A stretch of DNA of 19,446 bases from UBA9732 sp003456855 (GTDB taxonomy: Bacteria > Spirochaetota > Spirochaetia > Sphaerochaetales > Sphaerochaetaceae): NCBI GenBank assembly GCA_946626785.1, contig CAMOUY010000038.1, forward strand, positions 1 through 19,446. The letters run 5' to 3'. Positions 1 to 6,487 of this stretch are shown here, piece by piece (position 1 is the first letter of the stretch; every line of letters starts with the position of its first letter). The notes beneath the pieces were generated by a model. The model was given only the letters and a program-made list of their open reading frames with translations, was not told the DNA's origin and ran no database searches. The translations under genes were made by a program, and so were the position numbers.

Positions 1-234
1 CATGGAGGTGCTTGATATTGCGCTTGCGCAACTGTAAGTCAGCCATCTGATGTCTGTGATCTTGTCGTCGACGACCTTGATGCCTACGCGCATCTGGTCT
101 CCGCAGGCAAGGGATCCGACCTCACCCATTGCATCCGGCTCCCAGTTCTCATCCTTGTTCCAGATGTTCCTGGGATTCATGAAGTGGTCCTTGACCGTAT
201 CTGTATAAACCCACTGGGCCATGAAGCTATCCAT
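1..234 (-). CDS. nifU: NifU-type Fe-S cluster scaffold protein (partial, N-terminal 78 codons)
   Basis: The gene runs off the left edge of the window; only its first 78 codons are present. The translation begins MDSFMAQWVYTDTVKDHF and contains NPRN, then VGSLACGDQM and SCASAI, which carry the first two cluster-ligand cysteines of the IscU/NifU N-terminal domain. The family role is to receive sulfur from NifS, build a [2Fe-2S] or [4Fe-4S] cluster and pass it to apoproteins in the cytoplasm. The ATG at 234 is chosen because GAGG sits about 8 bases upstream; an ATG at 222 is a weaker alternative. The start is 18 bases after the nifS stop, so the two are almost certainly co-transcribed. The second cysteine is followed by SAISSTSM rather than the usual SAIASSS, a mild divergence. 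Whether C-terminal Fdx or Nfu domains follow cannot be seen. Confidence 0.9.
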   Translation of the reverse strand, partial: MDSFMAQWVYTDTVKDHFMNPRNIWNKDENWEPDAMGEVGSLACGDQMRVGIKVVDDKITDIRWLTYSCASAISSTSM

Positions 235-252
235 AGTAAACCTCTATATCTC

Positions 253-1419
253 TCAGCCTCTTGTAGAGAGCTGTCTAAGTCTCTTGATGATTGGAGGAAG
301 CACCTCTATGACGTAGTCCACGTCCTCCATTGTGTTGAACCTGCCGAGCGAGAACCTGATCGATCCGTGGGCAAGCTCGATGTCCAGACCGCCTGCCAGA
401 AGCACGTAGCTCGGCTCAAGGGATCCGGTTGCGCAGGCGGAACCCGTTGAGACGGCGATTCCGGCCATGTCCAGCATGAGCAGGATCGACTCGCCCTCGA
501 CGTTCTCGAACGAGACGTCCAGAGTTCCAGGGAGACAGTACTCGCGCTCCTTGCAGCCGTTTACCACAACGTTAGGGACGTTGGCCACGATGCCCTCTCT
601 GAGGCGTTCCCTCATTGCCCAGAGCTTGCGGCTCTCCTCGTCAATGTTCTCCTTGGCAAGCTTTGCTGCAACGCCAAGGCCGTAGATCGCGATTGTGTTG
701 TAGGTGCCGGCTCTTCTGCCGTGCTCCTGCTCTCCACCGTGCACCAGCGGCTCGAAAGGTCTGCCCTTCTTGGCATACATGACGCCTACGCCCTTCGGTC
801 CGTAGAACTTGTGTCCGCTGCATGAGAGGTAGTCAAGGTCCCAGTCCTTGCAGGAGACCTGCATCTTGCCGATGGCCTGGGTGGCGTCTGTGTGCATCAT
901 TGCTCCGCAGGCATGTGCCATCTTGGAGATCTCTGCAATCGGCTGGATCGCTCCGGTCTCGTTGTTTCCCGTCATCACGGAGACGAGGACGACATCGGGA
1001 CCCATGAGCTTCTCAAGCTCGTCCATCTTCACACGGCCGTCGGCTGATACAGGGGCCTGGTCGACCTGGATGCCCTGCTTTCTGAGGTATTTGACGGTCT
1101 CGATGATTGAAGGGTGCTCGATTGTCGTGGTGACGATCCTGCCGCTTCCCTTCTTGTCTATGATTGACTTGGCGATCATGAAGACTGTGTTGTTGGACTC
1201 TGATGCACCACTTGTGAACGTGATTTCGGAACTCTGGCAATCAAGCAGCTCTGCGACGTTGGCCCTGGCCTCCTCGACCAGTTTCTGGGCCTCTCGACCG
1301 AAGGTATGCATGCTTGAGGCGTTGCCGTAGACAACGGGCTCTGCCTCTGAAATGGCCCTGATGACCTCTGGTGCCATCTGGGTCGTTGCATTGTTATCTA
1401 AATATATCATTCTTCCCAT
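253..1419 (-). CDS. nifS: Cysteine desulfurase NifS (class V aminotransferase)
   Basis: This 388-residue PLP enzyme converts L-cysteine to alanine and enzyme-bound persulfide sulfur for Fe-S assembly. Visible family landmarks are YLDNNATT near the N-terminus, TSGASESNN at 69-77, EHPS at 101-104, HTDATQAIGK at 176-185 with the PLP-contacting Asp and Gln, the Schiff-base lysine in SGHKF (Lys204), and the catalytic cysteine in STGSACATGSLEPS (Cys329). The extended loop around the cysteine is typical of NifS/IscS rather than SufS. Length is normal for the family. It lies 63 bases after the galactokinase-like gene and 18 bases before nifU. The ATG at 1419 has a modest AGG about 11 bases upstream; a second ATG at 1410 is possible. 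Sulfur would go to the NifU encoded next. It is adjacent to nifU and not to any phosphorothioation gene, so a DndA role is not indicated. Confidence 0.95.
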   Translation of the reverse strand: MGRMIYLDNNATTQMAPEVIRAISEAEPVVYGNASSMHTFGREAQKLVEEARANVAELLDCQSSEITFTSGASESNNTVFMIAKSIIDKKGSGRIVTTTIEHPSIIETVKYLRKQGIQVDQAPVSADGRVKMDELEKLMGPDVVLVSVMTGNNETGAIQPIAEISKMAHACGAMMHTDATQAIGKMQVSCKDWDLDYLSCSGHKFYGPKGVGVMYAKKGRPFEPLVHGGEQEHGRRAGTYNTIAIYGLGVAAKLAKENIDEESRKLWAMRERLREGIVANVPNVVVNGCKEREYCLPGTLDVSFENVEGESILLMLDMAGIAVSTGSACATGSLEPSYVLLAGGLDIELAHGSIRFSLGRFNTMEDVDYVIEVLPPIIKRLRQLSTRG

Positions 1420-1439
1420 AATATCTTACCTGTAAGTGA

Positions 1440-1468
1440 AAGGTACTTCCGAAAGAGGACATCGTCAA
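1440..1468 (-). promoter_or_regulatory. Possible sigma70 promoter in front of nifS
   Basis: On the minus strand TTGACG (1468-1463) is followed after 17 bases by TACCTT (1445-1440), 20 bases before the nifS start. The -35 is good and the -10 is poor, so it may be only a secondary promoter inside a galactokinase-like/nifS/nifU operon. Confidence 0.3.
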
Positions 1469-1482
1469 GGGGTCAGTTAGAG

Positions 1483-2646
1483 TCATTCAACTTCGACTAG
1501 ACAACATTGCCCTTTGGGCACCACAGCGGACACTATGGCCTTGAACCCGAAGATCCTCTCATAGTCGTCCAGCTTGGCCTGGAGCTTTGCCATGGCCTCT
1601 GGGGAATCCTCCAGAACCAAGGCCACCTGTGCGTTGTCTCCGTCAAGGATCGAGAAGGATCCTGTGCACTCAGGAATCTCTGCAGAGCGCTTTACAAGCC
1701 AGTCTATCTCAGGGCAGGTCAACTCCATGTCATCACGGGCAATCAGGGCCATTCTGGAAAGGACCTTGCCTATCTGGACGTAGTCATGGGAGATGAAAAG
1801 CCTCTGCATCACCTGGGTTGCGCTGTTCTCCTCGAGGATATCCGAGCAGATTCTTCTGGAAGCCTCATCCAGAGGGATTATCCTGTCGGAGAGGTCGCTT
1901 ATCGGGAAGTCCTTGAAGGAGATCCTGGAGGTAAGCTCCCTGAGCTTCGCGAAGGCCTCCATGGCCTCCTTGTGGCGGTGGGAGAACTCATCGCGCATTG
2001 CGTTCTGGTTTATCTTGCAGTCAATGGCAAGCATGCTGTAGGTTCCCTTGTCGAACGGGTCGTCAAGGTAGGAGAAGGAAAGCGTGTTCAGGTCGAACAG
2101 GAAGTACTTGCCCTTCTTTGCGTTCAAGGCGGCCATGATGGTCGAGTATCTGTACGTCTCACCGCAGTACTGGATGCAGTTGCGGTGACAGATAACACCC
2201 ATCTCCTTGGTGTCCAGTGACAGTCCAAGGGCTTCTTTCAAGGCAAAACAGATGCCTACACTGACTATAGCAGCTAGATTTGATGAGCCATCTTTAAGAA
2301 CTGGGCCATCAAGTGTGATATTGAAGGTCTTGAGACCGACACCCATCTCGTTGAGCTGGTAGAATATGCCCTTGACGTAGTTGCCCCACTTGTCCTCCTT
2401 GCGGTATTTGAGCGAGGACAGGCTGAATCTCTTCTTGTCTTTGGTGTAGGTGTTGAAGATGTGGACCTGGGGATCGGAGGTTTCGGACAGCGCCACGTAA
2501 AGGTATCTGTCATTGGTGCACATCAGGGCCTTGCCTTGGCTGTAATACGCAAACTCCCCCAGTATCGTCGTTACATCAGGAACTCTGACAACGACTTGCG
2601 GAGACTCTTTGTATTCTTTTATGTGGCTTTCCTGAAATGCCTTCAA
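1483..2646 (-). CDS. Galactokinase-like GHMP-superfamily protein with degenerate catalytic motifs
   Basis: The 387-residue product has galactokinase length and fold signposts, but its key motifs are changed. The substrate-binding segment normally read as PGRVNLIGEHTDYN is here VPDVTTILGEFAYYSQG (22-38). The ATP-binding GLSSSAAL loop is DGSSNLAAI (119-127). The GxMDQ segment holding the catalytic Asp aligns with YRYSTIMAAL (165-174), which has no Asp. The C-terminal glycine-rich GGFGG motif is GSFSILDGDNAQ (329-340). I infer a non-canonical or inactive kinase rather than a working galK. Translation appears to start at TTG (2646), because no ATG lies near the conserved N-terminus and GGGGAG precedes it, although only 3 bases away. 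It is transcribed ahead of nifS and nifU after the rpmE terminator. No galactose genes are adjacent. Confidence 0.7.
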   Translation of the reverse strand: MKAFQESHIKEYKESPQVVVRVPDVTTILGEFAYYSQGKALMCTNDRYLYVALSETSDPQVHIFNTYTKDKKRFSLSSLKYRKEDKWGNYVKGIFYQLNEMGVGLKTFNITLDGPVLKDGSSNLAAIVSVGICFALKEALGLSLDTKEMGVICHRNCIQYCGETYRYSTIMAALNAKKGKYFLFDLNTLSFSYLDDPFDKGTYSMLAIDCKINQNAMRDEFSHRHKEAMEAFAKLRELTSRISFKDFPISDLSDRIIPLDEASRRICSDILEENSATQVMQRLFISHDYVQIGKVLSRMALIARDDMELTCPEIDWLVKRSAEIPECTGSFSILDGDNAQVALVLEDSPEAMAKLQAKLDDYERIFGFKAIVSAVVPKGQCCLVEVE

Positions 2647-2670
2647 GTGCTCCCCTTTATTTACGAGTAA

Positions 2671-2698
2671 TTAAAGTTTATAGCACCCGTGAGAATAA
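2671..2698 (-). promoter_or_regulatory. Possible promoter of the galactokinase-like/nifS/nifU unit
   Basis: Just after the rpmE terminator, the minus strand reads TTGCTT followed by a TATAAA/TAAACT region at 15 to 17 bases. It is the only plausible promoter between the terminator and the TTG start at 2646. Assignment of the exact -10 is uncertain. Confidence 0.35.
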
Positions 2699-2723
2699 AG
2701 CAAATGTTTAACCCCCTTAAAAC

Positions 2724-2757
2724 AGAAAAAACCCACAGGAAACACACCTGTGGGTTT
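2724..2757 (-). terminator. Rho-independent terminator of rpmE
   Basis: On the minus strand an 11-bp perfect stem (AAACCCACAGG read at 2757-2747, complement at 2739-2729) closes a 7-base loop and runs into six T residues (2731-2726). It lies about 20 bases beyond the rpmE stop and separates the rho-rpmE unit from the galactokinase-like gene. Confidence 0.92.
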
Positions 2758-2778
2758 CAAGCAGACCGTAGGTCTGAC

Positions 2779-2985
2779 TTACTTGGACTGCACGTTGTAG
2801 CGCTTGTTGAATCTCTCAACTCTTCCGGTTGAGTCAACGAGCTTCTGTGTGCCAGTAAAGAACGGGTGACAAGCGGAGCAGATTTCAACCTGCAGGTTCT
2901 TAGCCGTTGTCTTTGTCTTGATGACATTTCCGCATGAGCATCTGATCTCTGTCAGCTCATATTTTGGGTGGATTCCATTCTTCAT
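2779..2985 (-). CDS. rpmE: 50S ribosomal protein L31 (zinc-binding, C+ type)
   Basis: The 68-residue protein MKNGIHPKYELTEIRCSC... is a full-length bacterial L31. Four cysteines (16, 18, 36, 39) in RCSCGN and ICSACHPFFTG form the zinc ribbon that marks the C+ paralogue; the zinc-free C- version lacks them. L31 sits on the large-subunit central protuberance and bridges to the 30S. The start is fixed by a perfect GGAGG 8 bases upstream. It lies 72 bases downstream of rho on the same strand and is followed by a strong terminator, so rho-rpmE is a transcription unit, an order I also recall in Treponema. C+ L31 is usually expressed when zinc is sufficient; no Zur-like operator was recognised here. 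Confidence 0.96.
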   Translation of the reverse strand: MKNGIHPKYELTEIRCSCGNVIKTKTTAKNLQVEICSACHPFFTGTQKLVDSTGRVERFNKRYNVQSK

Positions 2986-3006
2986 TGTACGTCCTCCGTT
3001 GTGCTA

Positions 3007-3028
3007 TCTGCTGGTGTTGTGCAGCAGA
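3007..3028 (-). other. Short hairpin in the rho-rpmE spacer
   Basis: A perfect 7-bp inverted repeat (TCTGCTG/CAGCAGA) with an 8-base loop lies between the rho stop and the L31 ribosome binding site, 22 bases before the start codon. There is no T-run, so it is not a terminator. It could be a processing site or part of a small L31 leader. Confidence 0.4.
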
Positions 3029-3057
3029 CAAGTGAAGTTGTATAAGCCGTCTCCGTT

Positions 3058-5109
3058 TTAGAACGCAGGAACGGTTCCTGTGTTCATGGAACGTAAGAAC
3101 GCTTCATTGTTCTTTGTTTTGCGCATTTTGTCAATGAGGAACTCGGTCATTTCAAGGTCCTCGAGACCATTTATCGCGTTTCTCAGTATCCAGATGCGTG
3201 CGGCCTCGTCCTTGTCCAGCAACAGGTCCTCTCTTCTGGTTCCACTCTTCTTGATGTTGATGGCCGGATAGAGTCTTCTGTCAGCCATTCTGCGGTCCAG
3301 GACGATTTCGCTGTTACCTGTTCCCTTGAACTCCTCGAAGATGACCTCGTCCATTCTGGAGCCTGTCTCGATCAGGGCCGAAGCGATGATTGTGAGCGAT
3401 CCGCCGTGCTCGATGTTTCTGGCTGCTCCGAAGAACCTCTTCGGCTTGTGCAGTGCGTTGGAGTCGACACCACCGGAGAGGATCTTTCCGCTTGCAGGGA
3501 CCGTCTGGTTGTAGGCTCTTGCAAGTCTTGTGATCGAATCCAGCAGGATCACGACGTCCTTGCCATGCTCGACAAGGCGCTTGGCCTTCTCTATGACCAT
3601 CTCGGCGACTGTGACGTGGCGTGTGGCCTGCTCGTCGAAGGTTGAGGCTATGACCTCGCCCTTGACGTTGCGTCTCATGTCGGTGACCTCTTCAGGACGC
3701 TCATCGACCAGAAGGACCATCAGCTTGATCTCAGGATGGTTTGTGGTGATGGCGTTGGCGATCTGCTGCAGGAGGATAGTCTTACCGGTTCTAGGTGGAG
3801 CTGTGATCAGAGCTCTCTGACCCTTTCCGATCGGGCAGAACAGGTTGATGATTCTCATCGAGACATCGTTGTCGGTTCTCTCGGTCTCCAGGTTGATTCT
3901 CTGGTCAGGATACAGAGGGATCAGGTTGTCGAAGCTGGTCCTGGTCTTTGCAACGATCGGTGCGTCCCCGTTGACGGTTGCGATCTTAGCGATTGCGAAG
4001 AACCTCTCGTTGTCCTTCGGGGCCCTCATCATGCCCTCGATGGTGTCTCCGGTCTTCAGGTTCAGGAACTTGATGATGGCAGGTGAGACGTAGACATCCT
4101 CAGGTCCGGACAGGTAGCTGTTCAGAGGGGACCTCAGGAAGCCGTAGCCGTCGCTCAGGATCTCCAGGGTTCCGGTTGCGTAGATGACTCCGCCGTTTCT
4201 GCTGAAGGTCTTCAGAAGCTCAACTATGATCTCCTGCTTCTTGTACTCGGCATAGTCGTCGACGTTTGTGCCGGACATCTCTGCAAGGCGCTCCTTCAGG
4301 TCATCCATCCTGGCCTGCACGACCTCTCCGATGATCAGGCGGTGTGTAAGATGCTCCTGGTACTCCTCGTCGGTTATGGCGATGTCCTCCATCGTCAGGG
4401 ACTTCTTCTGGTTGTTGTTCCTCTGGTCCTGCTTGCCGTTGTTGTTGTACCTGTTGTTATTGTTGTACTTTCCGTTGTTGCGCTGGTTGTTGTTGCGCTG
4501 GTTGCGGTTGTTGTTGAACTTTCTCTGGTCGTGGCCCTCGGAGCCCTCAGAGCCCTGCTCAGACTCCTTCTCGGCTTCAGATGCATTCTCAGCCGCGCTC
4601 TCTGCAGCTGGCTCCGTCTTGGCCTCCACGGCCTTCTCAGGCGCTTCCTTGGCCTCGGCTGGAGTGTTCTCCTCGGTTGCTGTAGATGCAGTCTCCTCGC
4701 CTTCCTGCTTGCCCTGCTGCTTCGGTGGTCTGCCTCTGCGCTTTCTCTGTGCAGCACCCTTTGCCTCAGGTGCAGCAGCTGGGGCCTCAGAAGACACAGC
4801 CTCGGAAGACACAGCCTCGGCTGGTGCAGCCTCAGACGAGGCAGCCTCTGATGCCTGGGTCTCGGCGACCCGGTTCTCAGAAGACCGAACCTCAGTTCTC
4901 TTTGCCGGTTTCTTTGCCACAACCTTGACCTCTGCAGGCTTTGCTGCCGGAGCGGCAACTGCAGGTGCTGCAGTCTCCACTGGCTCGGATGATGCAGCTG
5001 CGGCTGTAGGCTTCACGACCTTCTTGGCCACAGGCTTTCTCTTCAGAACAAGCTTCTTTGCCTGGCGCGAGACCTCTTCGGTCACGTTGCTGGTAGTTTC
5101 ATTATCCAT
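3058..5109 (-). CDS. rho: Transcription termination factor Rho with a long disordered N-terminal extension
   Basis: This is the hexameric RNA helicase that ends untranslated transcripts. The C-terminal ~440 residues are canonical: RNA-binding cold-shock-like domain with GTLEILSDGYGFLRSP (~313-328), Walker A APPRTGKT (437-444), Walker B VVILLDSITR (~519-528), the Q-loop region ending GGVDSNALHKPKRFFGAARN, and the R-loop FKGTGNSEIVLDRR. The first ~240 residues are unusual: an Ala/Glu/Lys/Ser-rich stretch, an AT-hook-like RKRRGRPPKQQ (~122-132), a second acidic stretch, then an Asn/Arg/Gln-rich segment (~196-236). At 683 residues it is about 260 longer than E. coli Rho. ATG at 5109 is preferred because GGAG lies 9 bases upstream; a TTG at 5124 has no such site. 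A strong promoter lies ~80 bases upstream and rpmE follows. Confidence 0.97.
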   Translation of the reverse strand: MDNETTSNVTEEVSRQAKKLVLKRKPVAKKVVKPTAAAASSEPVETAAPAVAAPAAKPAEVKVVAKKPAKRTEVRSSENRVAETQASEAASSEAAPAEAVSSEAVSSEAPAAAPEAKGAAQRKRRGRPPKQQGKQEGEETASTATEENTPAEAKEAPEKAVEAKTEPAAESAAENASEAEKESEQGSEGSEGHDQRKFNNNRNQRNNNQRNNGKYNNNNRYNNNGKQDQRNNNQKKSLTMEDIAITDEEYQEHLTHRLIIGEVVQARMDDLKERLAEMSGTNVDDYAEYKKQEIIVELLKTFSRNGGVIYATGTLEILSDGYGFLRSPLNSYLSGPEDVYVSPAIIKFLNLKTGDTIEGMMRAPKDNERFFAIAKIATVNGDAPIVAKTRTSFDNLIPLYPDQRINLETERTDNDVSMRIINLFCPIGKGQRALITAPPRTGKTILLQQIANAITTNHPEIKLMVLLVDERPEEVTDMRRNVKGEVIASTFDEQATRHVTVAEMVIEKAKRLVEHGKDVVILLDSITRLARAYNQTVPASGKILSGGVDSNALHKPKRFFGAARNIEHGGSLTIIASALIETGSRMDEVIFEEFKGTGNSEIVLDRRMADRRLYPAINIKKSGTRREDLLLDKDEAARIWILRNAINGLEDLEMTEFLIDKMRKTKNNEAFLRSMNTGTVPAF

Positions 5110-5191
5110 GTAAATATTCTCCAAAATGGACCTTTTCTGGCCCTGCTGGTTGAAAAATTAAGAATCGATGGGATTTATTTCAGACAGTTGA

Positions 5192-5220
5192 ATATTATTC
5201 CGTCAGGGTCACGTTGTCAA
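5192..5220 (-). promoter_or_regulatory. Sigma70 promoter of rho
   Basis: On the minus strand TTGACA (5220-5215) is separated by exactly 17 bases from TAATAT (5197-5192). This is close to consensus and gives a 5' leader of about 75 bases before the rho ATG. It is the best promoter match in the core block. Confidence 0.8.
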
Positions 5221-5308
5221 GAATCTCACCCCGTTGGTCATGGAGAGTGCTCATCGGGCCTCGCTCTGCCCCTAAAACGATGAAAATGGAGGCTGACAAG
5301 CGAATAAA

Positions 5309-5343
5309 TACAAAGGGGACCATCGCCACTATGCGACAGTCCC
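5309..5343 (-). terminator. Terminator of the Rpn-family gene
   Basis: On the minus strand GGGAC-TG-TCGC pairs with GCGA-TG-GTCCC (the inner TG/TG pairs being G-U wobbles), giving an 11-bp stem with a short loop, followed by a T-rich CCTTTGTATTT. It begins about 10 bases beyond the stop at 5352 and isolates the gene from rho. Confidence 0.65.
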
Positions 5344-5351
5344 ACGGAAAA

Positions 5352-6224
5352 TCAAATCAGCCCGTATTGCTTCAGCAACTGGTTAAGGTACTCCTCGTTT
5401 ACTGATGCCTTCTCAAGGTCGTCATAGCGCTTCTCCTTGAGAAGAATGCTGTTCAGCTTGAGAATATCCTTGTGGCCCACGTTCCTGCCGTCCCTGTAGA
5501 ACAGCTCGGACACCTTCTTCTCGTCATATTCCGTAGCAATCATCCCCTTTACCTCCGTCCTGTTGCCCATCAGGATCCGCCTTATCGGCGAGTCCCCGGA
5601 CAGCTCCTCAATGGCCCTGTCAACGGCATCCCCGAGCTCAAGGCCGCTGCGCCTGTGGCTCCTCACGCTTTCCACAAAGGTGGAGTAGTCCAGAAGGGGT
5701 CTGCACCGGGTCATGATGTCATTGCTGTGCCCTGCGTTCACGTTGATAACACGGACCTTCAGGTCCATGTCAGGCTCCATGCCAGGTCTCATGAACATGT
5801 CACTCAGCCTCATGACACTCTCGTCGTCACTCTCCCCCTCCCAGTTCGAGAATACCACAAATCTCGGCACAGGCAAAGGGATTCGGCTGTACTGCGTGGA
5901 GTTGTACCCGTTCTTGGCGCAGTACTTGTCGTAGAGCCCGACCAGATACTCCAGCATCCTCAGCGGCATGTTGGGGCTGGGGCTCGACTGGTGCTCGAAG
6001 ATGGAGAGCCCTCCGTCCAGTATGAAGGAGACGTCGTTGTGCGTCCTCACATACAGAAGGTTCTCCAATGTGTTGATCTCGATAGCGGACGCATCCTTGT
6101 AGTCCGTGCCGTTGATGGCGTTGTAGAGCTCGAGCGTCCACTCTCTGCGCTCCCTCTTGCCGAACAGGAAGATGAAGAGCCTGTCCTTGTACTGCTGATT
6201 ACCTTTGATTGAAACCTCAGACAT
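5352..6224 (-). CDS. Rpn family recombination-promoting nuclease / PD-(D/E)XK 'transposase-like' protein
   Basis: The 290-residue product has the layout of the PD-(D/E)XK nuclease family transposases common in gut bacteria. It has an N-terminal FIFLFGKRERREWTLELYNAINGT segment, then NDVSFILDGGLSIFEHQSS with Asp64 and Glu77-x-Gln79 as the likely nuclease core, then PNMPLRMLEYLVGLYDKY. The family makes DNA double-strand breaks and promotes RecA-independent recombination; the E. coli members are the Rpn proteins. The C-terminal half (KGMIATEYDEKKVSELFYRDGR) is the usual tail. The ATG at 6224 has AGGA 8 bases upstream. The gene has its own terminator and sits alone between lnt and rho, so it looks like an inserted cargo gene. 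No terminal inverted repeats or target duplication were seen. Confidence 0.8.
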   Translation of the reverse strand: MSEVSIKGNQQYKDRLFIFLFGKRERREWTLELYNAINGTDYKDASAIEINTLENLLYVRTHNDVSFILDGGLSIFEHQSSPSPNMPLRMLEYLVGLYDKYCAKNGYNSTQYSRIPLPVPRFVVFSNWEGESDDESVMRLSDMFMRPGMEPDMDLKVRVINVNAGHSNDIMTRCRPLLDYSTFVESVRSHRRSGLELGDAVDRAIEELSGDSPIRRILMGNRTEVKGMIATEYDEKKVSELFYRDGRNVGHKDILKLNSILLKEKRYDDLEKASVNEEYLNQLLKQYGLI

Positions 6225-6445
6225 AGCATGTCCTACGTATAGAAAGATTGGCAGCCCCTACGGGCCACACAACCCCTTACAGGGAAAACGTCGAAAAGAT
6301 TAAGATTTTTCCGGGCCATTCAACGAGAAACAACGTACAACTCGTTGCATATAAAGCAATAATTTTTTTCAAATTTTTCCAGCCATATCATTGTCCAGGC
6401 ACTCAAAAGCACATGAAAGCAATCCGGACGCCATGGTACCGGATG
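6225..6445. other. Intergenic region between the Rpn gene and the lnt terminator
   Basis: No gene was found in this stretch. It is A/T-rich in the middle and contains a perfect 7-bp inverted repeat (CAACGAG at 6321-6327, CTCGTTG at 6341-6347) about 100 bases upstream of the Rpn start. The promoter for the Rpn gene must lie here, but I could not single out a convincing -35/-10 pair. Confidence 0.4.
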
Positions 6446-6475
6446 AAAAAAAACGGGAGGCTTTCCCGCCTCCCG
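6446..6475 (-). terminator. Rho-independent terminator of lnt
   Basis: On the minus strand an 8-bp GC-rich perfect stem (CGGGAGGC/GCCTCCCG) with a 6-base loop is followed by eight consecutive T residues (6453-6446). It lies 12 bases past the lnt stop. Confidence 0.96.
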
Positions 6476-6487
6476 CAAATGAACAAA

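Noticed and set aside
253..1419. NifS as a DndA/IscS sulfur donor for a phosphorothioation defence system
   Set aside because: It is adjacent to nifU, about 11 kb from the cassette and separated by core genes, and no dnd or ssp genes are in the window.
4268..5113. 281-residue plus-strand frame opposite the rho extension
   Set aside because: It is a shadow of the low-complexity Ala/Glu-rich coding sequence, runs antisense to a clear gene, and has no homology-like motifs.
6320..6350. IS or MITE end upstream of the Rpn gene
   Set aside because: The 7-bp inverted repeat is short with a 13-base centre, and no matching copy or target duplication was seen at the other side of the gene.
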